This document shows, piece by piece, positions 45,575-55,300 of a stretch of DNA of 64,000 nucleotides; within the stretch, counting starts at the first letter, position 1; every line of letters begins with the position of its first letter. The DNA is from CAVUNY01 sp963768585 (GTDB lineage Bacteria; Chloroflexota; Anaerolineae; Anaerolineales; Anaerolineaceae), in assembly GCA_963768585.1 (NCBI GenBank), contig CAVYIF010000014.1, positions 84,912 to 148,911 of the forward strand, written 5' to 3'. The position numbers and the translations under genes are program-made. The notes beneath the pieces are model-generated. The model searched no databases. It was not told the DNA's origin and was given only the letters and a program-made list of their open reading frames with translations.

Positions 45575-46477
45575 ATGCCCAATACCATCTACTTCGGCGA
45601 CAACCTGCCCATCTTGCAGTCTTTACCTTCCGGGTCGGTCGATCTGATTTATATCGACCCGCCCTTCAACTCGCAAAAGCAGCAGGCCCGCACCCAGATC
45701 CGCACCCTGCGCGACCCGAACGGCGACCGGGTTGGTTTTACCGGTACCACATATAAGACCGAAGCGCTGGGCAAGAAGAGCTATGCAGACGTCTTCGACG
45801 ATTACCAGGCAGAAGAAGTTGGCACAAAGAATTACTCAGATATATTCGATGATTACGAAGGATTTATCCGCCCCCGCCTGGAGGAGGCGCACCGCCTGCT
45901 GACCCCCACCGGCAGCCTGTACTTCCACATCGATTACCGCGAGGTGCACTACTGCAAGATCTGGCTGGACCAGATCTTTGGGCGTGAGAGCTTCATTAAC
46001 GAAATTATTTGGGCCTACGACTACGGTGGCAAGCCGCGCACGCGCTGGCCCGCCAAGCACGACAACATCCTGTTTTACGCCAAGGACCCCGAGCACTACA
46101 CCTTCAACGTGGATGACATCGATCGCGAGCCCTATATGGCCCCCGGGCTGGTCGGGCCGGAGAAAGCCGCCCGCGGCAAGCTGCCCACCGATACCTGGTG
46201 GCATACCATCGTCGGCACCAATTCGAAGGAGCGCAACGGTTATCCCACCCAAAAGCCGCTCGGGGTGATCAAGCGCATCCTGCGGGCATCTTCTAATCCT
46301 GGTGAGACGGTGATGGATTTTTTTGCAGGCAGCGGGACGGTAGGTGAAGCCTGCCTCAGCCTGGGCCGCAGGTTCATCCTGGTCGACAACAACCCGCAGG
46401 CCATGGAGGTCATGGCACAGCGCTTCGCAGGGCTGCCCGATGTGGAATGGTTGGGCTGGCCCCCGCCAGCAGAATAA
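45575..46477 (+). CDS. Orphan DNA adenine methyltransferase
   Basis: The 300-residue protein has the N6-adenine methylase motif IV IYIDPPFNS near residue 30 and the SAM-binding motif I FFAGSGTVGEACLSLGRRF near residue 255, in the order of the beta-class (DPPY before FxGxG). TQKPLGVIKRIL precedes motif I, typical of these enzymes. The protein is short for a modification enzyme with a large target-recognition region. No restriction endonuclease is nearby, so it is probably a solitary methylase. Confidence 0.8.
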   Translation: MPNTIYFGDNLPILQSLPSGSVDLIYIDPPFNSQKQQARTQIRTLRDPNGDRVGFTGTTYKTEALGKKSYADVFDDYQAEEVGTKNYSDIFDDYEGFIRPRLEEAHRLLTPTGSLYFHIDYREVHYCKIWLDQIFGRESFINEIIWAYDYGGKPRTRWPAKHDNILFYAKDPEHYTFNVDDIDREPYMAPGLVGPEKAARGKLPTDTWWHTIVGTNSKERNGYPTQKPLGVIKRILRASSNPGETVMDFFAGSGTVGEACLSLGRRFILVDNNPQAMEVMAQRFAGLPDVEWLGWPPPAE

Positions 46478-46501
46478 ACATTATAGGCCCTTTCCCCTCT
46501 A

Positions 46502-47272
46502 TCAACCGGTTGGACGCCGCGCCACAAAGATCATTTCCCCGCTTCCATCATATGGATTGTTGTCATAATCGCGGTAAACATCCATGATTTCAAACCCGGT
46601 CAATTCAAGCAGCCGCTGCAGTTCATCGCGAAAAATGTAGCGGGTGAACAGCGGGACCTGCCGCTGGCGCACCAGCACCCCTGCGCCGTCATATTCCTCG
46701 AATACAAACTCAAACCGCCGCACCTGGTTGTCGGCATCGTGCGCAGCCAGGCGATCCTTGCGGATGACATGATGACCGTTGGACAGGTCAAACTCGCGGC
46801 GCACCACAAATTCCTCACCCGGGACCTGCTTCAGCCTTTCCAGGTTCGGGGCGATTACATCGACGATGAAAGTTCCCCCGGGCCGCAAGTGATGGTAAAC
46901 CCTCATCAAGCACGAAAGCTGCCCCTGCCTGGTGAGCAAATGCATGAAAGAACGCAGCCCCGCAAAAGCCAGGCCAAAATCTTGCCGCGGCAGTTCAAAG
47001 CTTGCCATATCCCCCAGGCTCAACCGGACTCGATTTTCCAGGTGCCGCTGCGCGACTTTCTGCCGGCAGCGCGCCAGCATATTTTCCGACAGGTCAAAGC
47101 CGTAGACCTCCAATCCTGCTCCCGCCAAAGGGATCAACAACCGGCCTGTACCGCAGGCCAGCTCCAGGATAGGTGGTTGGCATTGGCGCGCATATTCCAG
47201 GTAAAAATTAACATCGAAGGTGATGGCGTGGTCTTCATCGTAATACTCTGCAAAATCGACATAGTTGGCCAT
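46502..47272 (-). CDS. Class I SAM-dependent methyltransferase
   Basis: The 256-residue protein has motif I ILELACGTGRLLIPLAGAG (about 38-56), acidic FDLSENML, and LGDMASFELP. The rest matches generic class I methyltransferases (Methyltransf_25-like) of unknown substrate. ATG 47272 has GAGGG eight bases upstream; the frame is open further upstream. Confidence 0.8.
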   Translation of the reverse strand: MANYVDFAEYYDEDHAITFDVNFYLEYARQCQPPILELACGTGRLLIPLAGAGLEVYGFDLSENMLARCRQKVAQRHLENRVRLSLGDMASFELPRQDFGLAFAGLRSFMHLLTRQGQLSCLMRVYHHLRPGGTFIVDVIAPNLERLKQVPGEEFVVRREFDLSNGHHVIRKDRLAAHDADNQVRRFEFVFEEYDGAGVLVRQRQVPLFTRYIFRDELQRLLELTGFEIMDVYRDYDNNPYDGSGEMIFVARRPTG

Positions 47273-47320
47273 GGCAATGCCCTCACTGCCTGATTCGAGC
47301 ATCCCGGTGCAGGTATGGTG

Positions 47321-47836
47321 TTAAATATTGATCCAGTACTGCCGCACCAGCGCACCGGAATGCGGCGAGACCGCCCGCCCGCTGAGCACCCCGCCGTTGG
47401 CTTCGATGATTTTAGCCGAGGGCAGGTTGTCGTCATCGCAGGTCACCAGCACGCGCCCTAAGCCCATTTCACGCGCTTTTTCCAGGCCCAGGCCCAGTTG
47501 GAGCGTGCCGTAGCCTTTGCGCCGCTCGCCAGGCCGGATGTTGTAGCCGATGTGCCCGCCTTCGATCGCCAGCAGATCCGTCAGGCGGTGGCGCAGGTGC
47601 AGTTGGCCCAGAATATGGGTTTCATCCTGCACCAGCCAGAAGGTATGGTAAGGCACAAAACCAAAAAGCAGGCGCTTGCCGTGGGCATAATCGTCCACTG
47701 TGCGCAAATAAGCGCCGAAATCCTTGCGCGCCTGCGCGAAAAACCAGTAGGTTTCACCGGCTCGCTCGAATTCGTCCATCATGCCGAAATATTCGTCTTT
47801 CAACGCTGCCCGCGGTAAAACCAGTTCGAGCGCCAT
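47321..47836 (-). CDS. GNAT-family N-acetyltransferase
   Basis: The 171-residue protein matches the predicted-acetyltransferase pattern: GQLHLRHRLTDLLAIEGGHI, the CoA-binding GYNIRPGERRKGYGTLQLGLGLEKA (about 98-122), and VLVTCDDDNLPSAKIIEANGG near the C-terminus. Substrate unknown. It lies 48 bp upstream of the methyltransferase on the same strand; co-transcription is likely. Confidence 0.85.
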   Translation of the reverse strand: MALELVLPRAALKDEYFGMMDEFERAGETYWFFAQARKDFGAYLRTVDDYAHGKRLLFGFVPYHTFWLVQDETHILGQLHLRHRLTDLLAIEGGHIGYNIRPGERRKGYGTLQLGLGLEKAREMGLGRVLVTCDDDNLPSAKIIEANGGVLSGRAVSPHSGALVRQYWINI

Positions 47837-47902
47837 TTTTGTAAATTCATCCTTGCCTGGAATGCCTGTATAATATCCCTATTCTACCCCAAGGGAGCCT
47901 GG

Positions 47903-49927
47903 ATGACGGATTGGATGCGAACGCTGGACCCGGCCGGACTGCTGGCTTTTAGCCTGACCTGCCTGGCCTGGGGTACCGGCGGCTGGTTGGCGGTGCGCGC
48001 CTGGTTTGGCTTGCGCCCCGGTGAGCGCCTGCTGGGCGGGCTGGCCGCCGGCTTTATTGTTAACCTGACCCTGGTCAACCTCTTCACCCCCCTGGCCGGC
48101 CTGCCGGCCGCCAGCGCGTTAAGCGCAGTTATAATCCTGGCTGCCGGATTGTGGGCCGCCTGGCGCACCCGCCCCGGGTGGGCCGCGCTGCGCGCCGATC
48201 TGCGCGATTGGCCGCAGGTGGCGCTGCTGTTGGTGCTGACCCTGCTCTTCGAGACCGCCCAGCGTGGGGTCAGCCTGTTTGACGAATACCTGCACCTGCC
48301 CATGGTATCCATCATGGGCACCGGCCTGATCCCACCGCCTTTTTATCTTAATCCGGAGTTGACCCTGGCTTACCATTACGGGCTGCAGGTCTTCGCCGCG
48401 GTCCTGGAAAGTCTGGCCCGCTTCTTCCCCTGGTCAGCCTGGGATCTGACGCGCGGTCTGGCGATCGCCCTCACGATCAACCTGGGCTGGCTGTGGGTGC
48501 GGCGCGGCACCGGGCGCGGTACAGCCGCAACACTGGGCGCGCTGGTCCTGATCATGGGCGGGGGCGCACGCTGGCTGCTGCTTTTGCTGCCGGGAAGAGT
48601 GTTAAACTGGATCTCGGCGGGCGTGCAGCTCTCCAACAGCGGCGCCGATACCGCCGCCAGCCTGACCCAGGCCCTCACGCTGCCCTGGCCTGTCGAAGGT
48701 GGCGGGGCTTTTCCCTTTCCCTTTGCCTACCATACCGGGGTTTTCACTCCGCAGTTCTTCATCCTCGGCTCGACCGGCGCCCTGCCGGCTCTGACCGCCC
48801 TGCTGCTTTTGCTGCTCGTGCGGCCGGATCCCGACCGGCGCTCCCCCGGCGCCTGGCTGGCCCTGAGCCTGATCCTGGCAAACCTGGCCCTGAGTGCCGA
48901 ACATCTCTTCGCTTTTCTGTGGGGCTCGTTGGCTCTGATCGGCGTTGTCGCTGTCATCGGCCTCCGGCGGCAGCGCCGCCCGCTGGATCGCGAGCAGGTT
49001 TGGGGTTGGCTGGCAGTGCTGGCCATCAGCGCCGTGTTGAGCATCTTCCAGGGGGGGTTCATCACCGAAACCGTGCGCAGCCTGCTGGCTGGCGCGGGCA
49101 GCCAGAACCCATCGACCAGCAACCTGTACGGGTTCAACCTGCGCTGGCCTCCGGCCATCGTCTCGGCCCACCTGGGATTGCTCAGCCCATTCAATTTACG
49201 CCAGCTTGTGGCCCTGCTGGCTGAAATGGGGCCGGTGCTGCTGGCAGGTCCCCTGGCGACGGTTTATGCCTGGCGCGCGGCGCGGCGCGGGCACTGGCTG
49301 GCTGGCGGTTTGGGCCTGGCGGCCCTGCTGATGCTGGTCTTCACCCTGTTTGTCGCATACGGCGTGGACCGCTCCAGCACGCGCTTCGCCAGCACCTCGC
49401 TCTGGCTGTGGCTGGCGCTGGCCTTTCCCCTGGTGTGGCGCATCTTCCAGCGTGCCGGAAGCTTCACCCGGGCCGCCCTGGGGCTGCTGTACGCCATCAC
49501 CCTCTACGCCGGCCTGGTCATGTTCGCCGTTCAGCTCACAGCCTTCCCCAATCCCGTGCCGGCCTACTTCATCAATGGCATCGATCTTTCGATGAGCCGC
49601 AAGTACTGGAACCGGCTGGAAACCGGCGCCCAGGTGCTGGATTGGGTACCCGAGCGCGCAGTGACCCTGTTTGGGCGGGCCAGCAAAGTACGTTCCGAAA
49701 TTTACGTGACTTTGCCCGAATGGAAGCAGTTGATGACCGATCCAACCCCGCAAAACGCCGCCCAGGACGGGTTTTCATATATTTACATGGATGACCAGTG
49801 GTGGCAGCGCCTTTCCCAGACCCAACGCGAAACCTTCCAGCAGCCCTGCGTCAGGCTGGTGGATGAGGTTAAAAATAATGGCGGCGAAAAATTCCGCCGC
49901 CTGTATAACATCCAGTCCTGTAAATAA
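47903..49927 (+). CDS. Large polytopic membrane protein, uncharacterised
   Basis: The 674-residue protein has about 12-14 predicted membrane helices, including SLTCLAWGTGGWLAVRAWF, VALLLVLTLLF and VLMALLLLLLVR-like segments, and a soluble C-terminal 110 residues. The first extracytoplasmic loop (FDEYLHLPMV; LTLAYHYGLQVFAA) is reminiscent of GT-C glycosyltransferase-like proteins, but no catalytic motif can be confirmed. It starts at ATG after AGGGAG. Confidence 0.65.
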   Translation: MTDWMRTLDPAGLLAFSLTCLAWGTGGWLAVRAWFGLRPGERLLGGLAAGFIVNLTLVNLFTPLAGLPAASALSAVIILAAGLWAAWRTRPGWAALRADLRDWPQVALLLVLTLLFETAQRGVSLFDEYLHLPMVSIMGTGLIPPPFYLNPELTLAYHYGLQVFAAVLESLARFFPWSAWDLTRGLAIALTINLGWLWVRRGTGRGTAATLGALVLIMGGGARWLLLLLPGRVLNWISAGVQLSNSGADTAASLTQALTLPWPVEGGGAFPFPFAYHTGVFTPQFFILGSTGALPALTALLLLLLVRPDPDRRSPGAWLALSLILANLALSAEHLFAFLWGSLALIGVVAVIGLRRQRRPLDREQVWGWLAVLAISAVLSIFQGGFITETVRSLLAGAGSQNPSTSNLYGFNLRWPPAIVSAHLGLLSPFNLRQLVALLAEMGPVLLAGPLATVYAWRAARRGHWLAGGLGLAALLMLVFTLFVAYGVDRSSTRFASTSLWLWLALAFPLVWRIFQRAGSFTRAALGLLYAITLYAGLVMFAVQLTAFPNPVPAYFINGIDLSMSRKYWNRLETGAQVLDWVPERAVTLFGRASKVRSEIYVTLPEWKQLMTDPTPQNAAQDGFSYIYMDDQWWQRLSQTQRETFQQPCVRLVDEVKNNGGEKFRRLYNIQSCK

Positions 49928-49937
49928 AGGAGTGTTA

Positions 49938-51191
49938 ATGCCTCAAAGACCCGTTACCGTATTTATCGCCGGCGCCGGGGGACGCGGCTCAACGTATGCC
50001 TCTTTCGCCTTGCAGCATCCTGAGCGGATGAAGATTGTCGGGGTGGCAGAACCGCGCGACTTTTACCGCGAGCGCATCGCCGAAACCTACGACCTGTCCG
50101 ACGAAAACGTTTTTCGAAGCTGGCAGGATGCAGCCTCCCGCGCCCGCATGGCAGACGTGGTGATCATCGCCACCCAGGATGCGATGCATGCCGACCCGAC
50201 GGTAGCCTTTGCCCAGCAGGGCTATGCCATCCTGCTCGAAAAGCCGATGGCCCCATCGGAAGCTGAAAGCCGGCGCATCATCCAGGCGGTCAAAGACAAT
50301 CACAATATGTTCGGGGTGTGCCATGTCATGCGCTACACGGCCTATACCCAGGCCCTCAAGCAGCTGCTCAATTCGGGCGCAGTCGGCGATGTGGTCAGCA
50401 TCCAGCACCTGGAGCCGGTCGGCTACTGGCACATGGCACATTCCTTCGTGCGCGGCAACTGGCGCAATGCGGGTGAATCTTCCCCCATGCTGCTGGCGAA
50501 ATCTTGCCACGACCTGGACTGGATCCGCTATATGATCGGCGACACCTGCAAATCCGTATCGTCCTTTGGTTCGCTGTTCCATTTCCGCCGCGAACATCAG
50601 CCGGTCGGGGCCAGCGACCGCTGCCTGGACTGCGAGGTCGAAGCCAACTGTCCGTATTCGGCCAGGAAGATCTACCTGGGCAAGGTAGCCCAGGGTCAGA
50701 CCGGCTGGCCGGTAGACGTGATCACCCCTGAGCCCACCGTGGCGAGTGTGACCGAGGCCCTGCGCAGCGGACCCTACGGGCGCTGTGTATATGCCTGCGA
50801 CAATGATGTGGTCGACAACCAGGTGGTCAATATGACCTTCGCCGGTGGGCAGACCGCCGCTTTCACCATGACCGGCTTTACCCATATGGGCCACCGCAAG
50901 ACGCGCATTTTCGGCACGCGCGCCGAGGTGACCGGCGACGGTGAAGTTATCGATTATCTCGACTTTCTGAGCGACGAGAAGCACCACATCGATACCCGCA
51001 TGGGCGATACCGCTCCCCTGGGAGGGCACGGTGGGGGTGACTTCGGCCTGATGGACCGCTTCATCGCCGCCGTAGCAAACGACGACCCCGGCCTGATTCT
51101 CTCCGGTCCGGACGAATCCCTGGAGACGCATATGATGGTTTTTGCCGCCGAAAAGGCGCGCAAAGAACACAGGGTGGTGGATTTATCGTAA
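49938..51191 (+). CDS. Gfo/Idh/MocA-family oxidoreductase
   Basis: The 417-residue protein has the Rossmann start VTVFIAGAGGRGSTYA, VIIATQDAMHADPTVAFAQ and the catalytic-lysine motif ILLEKPMAPS, followed by the alpha/beta dimer domain. It contains a cysteine-rich insert CLDCEVEANCPY near residue 225, seen in some subfamilies. It probably oxidises or reduces a sugar derivative with NAD(P). GGAG seven bases upstream decides ATG 49938. Its 3' end overlaps the convergent operon gene by 9 bp. Confidence 0.83.
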   Translation: MPQRPVTVFIAGAGGRGSTYASFALQHPERMKIVGVAEPRDFYRERIAETYDLSDENVFRSWQDAASRARMADVVIIATQDAMHADPTVAFAQQGYAILLEKPMAPSEAESRRIIQAVKDNHNMFGVCHVMRYTAYTQALKQLLNSGAVGDVVSIQHLEPVGYWHMAHSFVRGNWRNAGESSPMLLAKSCHDLDWIRYMIGDTCKSVSSFGSLFHFRREHQPVGASDRCLDCEVEANCPYSARKIYLGKVAQGQTGWPVDVITPEPTVASVTEALRSGPYGRCVYACDNDVVDNQVVNMTFAGGQTAAFTMTGFTHMGHRKTRIFGTRAEVTGDGEVIDYLDFLSDEKHHIDTRMGDTAPLGGHGGGDFGLMDRFIAAVANDDPGLILSGPDESLETHMMVFAAEKARKEHRVVDLS

Positions 51192-52313
51192 CGCCAGCAT
51201 TCCCGGCGCGCCCGCCGCGGCAAAGGGCTCATCCAGCAGTTCTTCCAGGATCAGCGCCAGGCGGCGCAGCCTGCCATCTTGCCGGGCGCGCCGGCGCAGT
51301 TCTCGGGTCAGGCGCGGCAGCGGAATGCGCTCAGACACCATATCGCGCAGTTCGCTTTCGACCAGTTCCAGTTGAGCCTCGACCTGGGGCAGCACAACCA
51401 GGCGGGACAGCTGGCTGAAAAATTCCGCTTCCATCTCCGCTACAAGCTTATCCAGGGTTAACCCGGTCAGGGCTGGGCCCGGAAGATGCTGGAACCGGAA
51501 AGAAAACTGGTCGTCTGCCAGGTCCGCGTCCGTTTGAAAGGAAAACGGCGGCAGTTTCAGGCCGGTTTCTTTCCCCAGGTTAACGCGCACCTGGCTGAAT
51601 GCCTCACCTCCGTTCTCCTGCCAGGCCAGGGTCAGCTCGGGAAAACGCTCTGGCGGCAGCCGGATTTCAATGCACTTTGCGGAAAGCGCCCCCGCCAGCA
51701 GTTCGCCCAGGTCCTCGGGCGCCTCCCAAAGGGATACGTTCTCCCCCAGGATCTGGGAGACCGCCAGGCGGTCCGCGATGGAAATCCCCAAACCCAGCGG
51801 CACGCGCAGTGCGGCCAGCAGCCCGGCAGAGTCGGGCGGCCAATCGGGCAAAGAACCACCTTTATGGCGGCGCGGCCTGGACAGTTCCCGCGCCACAAAT
51901 TCGGCTTGAGGCAGATCCAGCAGCACATCGGGCTGGTCCTTCAAGATCTCCAGGCAGGTTTCCTTTAATAAATCGATCAAAAGGCGCAGGTTCGCTTCGG
52001 AACCGCCCCCATTTTTGGCCATCCGCGCCATCAAGCGCACCGCCCTATCTCCTCCCGGCCAGCAGGCTTGATCGTTAACCGTCAGGGTCAGCATCGGTCC
52101 TGGAACCTTATCCGCTTCACCGTCCTCCAGGGATACGACCAGCTTTCCGGGAATGCCCAATATTTTCAGCAGGTTATCTGCCCCGGCGGCGACCTCCTGG
52201 CGCGCAGTTTCATGCAGCCCGTGGCCTGGTGATGCCAGGGGGCGCAGTGGGCCAGCCAGGGCCAGCACGGCGGGGATCTCGGGCAGCGGTGGGACAGATT
52301 GGCTATCGTTCAT
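51183..52313 (-). CDS. FlhA_C-like protein, last gene of CHAT operon
   Basis: The 376-residue protein has no membrane helices. Residues about 213-280 (IEIRLPPERFPELTLAW; VRVNLGKETGLKLPPFSFQT) look like the beta-rich start of the FlhA/SctV cytoplasmic domain (lGy-LipL...elGi-iPpvrirD), and residues about 309-362 (LELVESELRDMVSERIPLPR; RLRRLALILEELLDE) look like its conserved helical block around LVRELVP and IRDLRTILEAL. The C-terminal third of FlhA_C is absent. The N-terminal part has ILGIPGKLVVSLEDGEA, possibly a degenerate repeat of the same strand pattern. 27 bp after the TPR gene. Homology is by eye and uncertain. Confidence 0.5.
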   Translation of the reverse strand: MNDSQSVPPLPEIPAVLALAGPLRPLASPGHGLHETARQEVAAGADNLLKILGIPGKLVVSLEDGEADKVPGPMLTLTVNDQACWPGGDRAVRLMARMAKNGGGSEANLRLLIDLLKETCLEILKDQPDVLLDLPQAEFVARELSRPRRHKGGSLPDWPPDSAGLLAALRVPLGLGISIADRLAVSQILGENVSLWEAPEDLGELLAGALSAKCIEIRLPPERFPELTLAWQENGGEAFSQVRVNLGKETGLKLPPFSFQTDADLADDQFSFRFQHLPGPALTGLTLDKLVAEMEAEFFSQLSRLVVLPQVEAQLELVESELRDMVSERIPLPRLTRELRRRARQDGRLRRLALILEELLDEPFAAAGAPGMLALR

Positions 52314-52339
52314 TAAGATCAGCTCCTGTTTGGCACGCC

Positions 52340-55300
52340 TCAGGCCTTCGCCTGGGTGCGGCGGCTTTCTTCACGCGACAGCACCGGCCAATGCGGGAAG
52401 CGGTCCTCGATCCAGCGCCGCAAATAAGGCCGCAGGCGCGGCGATTGAACCAACAGAACGCCGGGCCGGTCTAAGTCGGCGGTCCATTCACCCACGGCAG
52501 CCAGCAGGGCATTGAGTTCACCTGCCGGTGGTTCTACGACCGGCAGGCCGTTGCGCTCAGTCCACCAACCCTCCATGCGCTGCTCCCATTCCGATGGAAC
52601 GGGCAGGACCTTTTCGCCCTGGTTGCCAGGCAGCTGCTCGCCGAGCTTCAGGCGCGCCGCGCGCAGCATCTCCGCGAAGCGCGTGGGGTCATCCAACCCA
52701 CCGTTTGCCCCGGCCTGGAGGATCTCCGGCAGGCGGGTAACCGGCACGTGTTCGCGCACTAACGCGCGCAGCAGGCGCGCAAAACCCAGGTGAGCCGCCA
52801 TATTGGGCAGGCTGCGGTCCATCAGGTCGTTCCAGTGTGCATCCAGGTGGTCCAGCAGGCGTTCCACCGCTGTCACGCTGACCAAATCCGCCAGGCGCCA
52901 GCGCAGCACGCGTTCCAGGTGAGCCAGCATATATTCGCTGGGCGAGCTCACCCGCCAGTTGGCGCCGGCTACCACCCGGGTATAGGCCGCGTCCACCCAA
53001 CAACCAGAATGCCCAAATAAGGTATCAATGACCGGAATGTAGTTATCCTTGGGGACCTGCAGTCCATCCAAATCCCAGGGCGCAGCATTGCAGAAGCTCA
53101 TCTCCAAATAGACCAGACCCTGAGCGACCTTGTGCTCGAACAGGTCAATTTGAAAAGTAGTGGTGCTGTTTTGATCGTCGCGCACCCGGACGCCAGGGAT
53201 GACGATCCCCATCGCATCCTGGATGCGCTGGCGCAGGTCGGGAATATCTTGATAAATGAATTTACGGTCCACCGCCGGATCGATCAGCGGCACGAGCTGC
53301 GCGCCAACCCACAGCACAATCGGCAGGCAGTAAGGTTCGTCATCCGCTGTGATTTCACGGTCAAGATGGAAATAAGTGTCGAGGAAGGGCTGCAAACTAC
53401 GCCGGGCAGCAGCGGCCTCTTCTGCCAGGGTCGGGTCCGCCGCCAAACTGCTCAACTGCCCATCCACACCCCACAATTGGGCCGGGTCTACCAGCAGGTC
53501 ACGCCAGATCTCACCAATCTGCTCCCCGGCAGCCACCCATTGGGCCTCGTATCCTCGGCTTAGCGCGCGCTCAAAATACTCGCGCCCCGGGCCGGCCTGG
53601 CTGTCGCTGAAAGCAGCCAGCGCCAACCGGACGTCCAACTCCGCCAGGCGCTGGGGTTGGTCGGCCTCCGGGATAAAGGATGCCATTTGTTCCAGCTCCT
53701 GCCGCGCGTCCATCATGCGTTTATCTTTCAGCAGCACGTCAATGGTTTCTTGCCAGGTATTCACGACCTGGTTCACCGCCTGTTGCGCGACCGGGAATTC
53801 GTCTTCTTTAAACTGCCGGTAGGCCGCAATCGCTTCGCCAAATGAATGGTCTTCCATGTAGAGCCGAGCCAGCACCGCTCTTCCGGCGCAACGGGCTTTA
53901 TGCCCGGGTCTGCCGGGCGGCAGTTCATTAATAGCCGTTTGCATCTCCTCCGCAGCAGTAGGATATTGGGCCAGGGATTTGCGGCGTTCCACAATCATGG
54001 TGCGCAGGTCCGCATACAGTTCCTCCGGAATATGGGGCACCTCTTGCATATCGTTGATCGTCTCGTCGCATTCGCGGATATTCTGAGCCTCCGCAATACC
54101 GCGCCGCAGCGCGTCCGCTCCTTCTGTCCATTTGCCCTGGCTGAAAAGACAAATCCCCAGGTTGCGCCGCGCCGAACTGCCCAGCACGCGATCTCCGAGG
54201 ATATCTTGATACAGACCAATCGCCTCTTCGACCCGCCCGGTCAGAAAAGCCATCCACGCCCGGCTGAAACGGACGTCGACGGAATCGGCCACCTTCGGAG
54301 CGAGGCAAGCCTGATAAACTTTCTCCATGGCACGCATGGCCTCTTCCTCGCGGCCCGGTAAAGAATACAGGCAGCTGGCATACATCTCAAGATACCAGGT
54401 ATCTTCCTCTTCAACGGATACCAGAGGTTCCAGCACGCGCAAAGCCTCTTCAAAATTGGACAACCAGGGGGGTGACTCGGGCAAAGACTGGCCTGTATAC
54501 AACACCTGGGCGGCAGCGGCATTGGCCTGGCCGATCAGGATATAGGCGCCGACCGCATCGGCCCAGGTATTGGCCGCCAATTCCCGGCGGCGATCGTTAA
54601 TTGGGCCGGCTTCCTCGAACCGCCCGCGATTTGCCAGCACAGCCGAGCGCTCCTCCAGGGCGGCCAGATTATCTTGATCCAACTCGAGAGCGCGGCGGGT
54701 AACGACATCGCCATTGGATTCGAGATCCATATAACGAAAAAACCGGCCGAGATAAGCCCAACTATCTGCATCACTTGGGTCAAGCACCAGAGCTGCTTCC
54801 AGCCAGCGGATGGCATTCCACCAGTGGTTCAGGCGCCGGGATGGATCCAGGCGGGCTTCCAGCTCGCACACCAGGGCGCGCGTGAGATAGGCCCAGGAGA
54901 AAGTCTTATCCGGCCAGCCGCTGTATAACCCCGTGCGCCATGCAGTCAAACTGCGCTCTAATGCCTGCCTGTTTACGAAAGGTGGTTTTTCATCGTAAGC
55001 CAGGATGCGTTCCGCATCCATCCACGACCAGCAAGCCTCGGGGTAGTTCTTCTTGAGCGATACAGCCCGCTCAAGCAAACGCGCAGCCGTTTTTGATTCG
55101 TCGCGCCAGGTATAGCGCCGCCCGGCTTCATAATACCATTGGGCGGCGGCAGAATTCTGGCCCAGGTTGGCGAGCAAGTCGGCCTTGAATTGCTGGACAG
55201 GCGCCTCAGGGTAATTTTCGTCGCCCAGGTCCATGCTGAGAGCCAATTCGACGATGCGCAGGGCCTCTTCCGAGTTGCCTAAGACCTGCCAGATGCGCGC

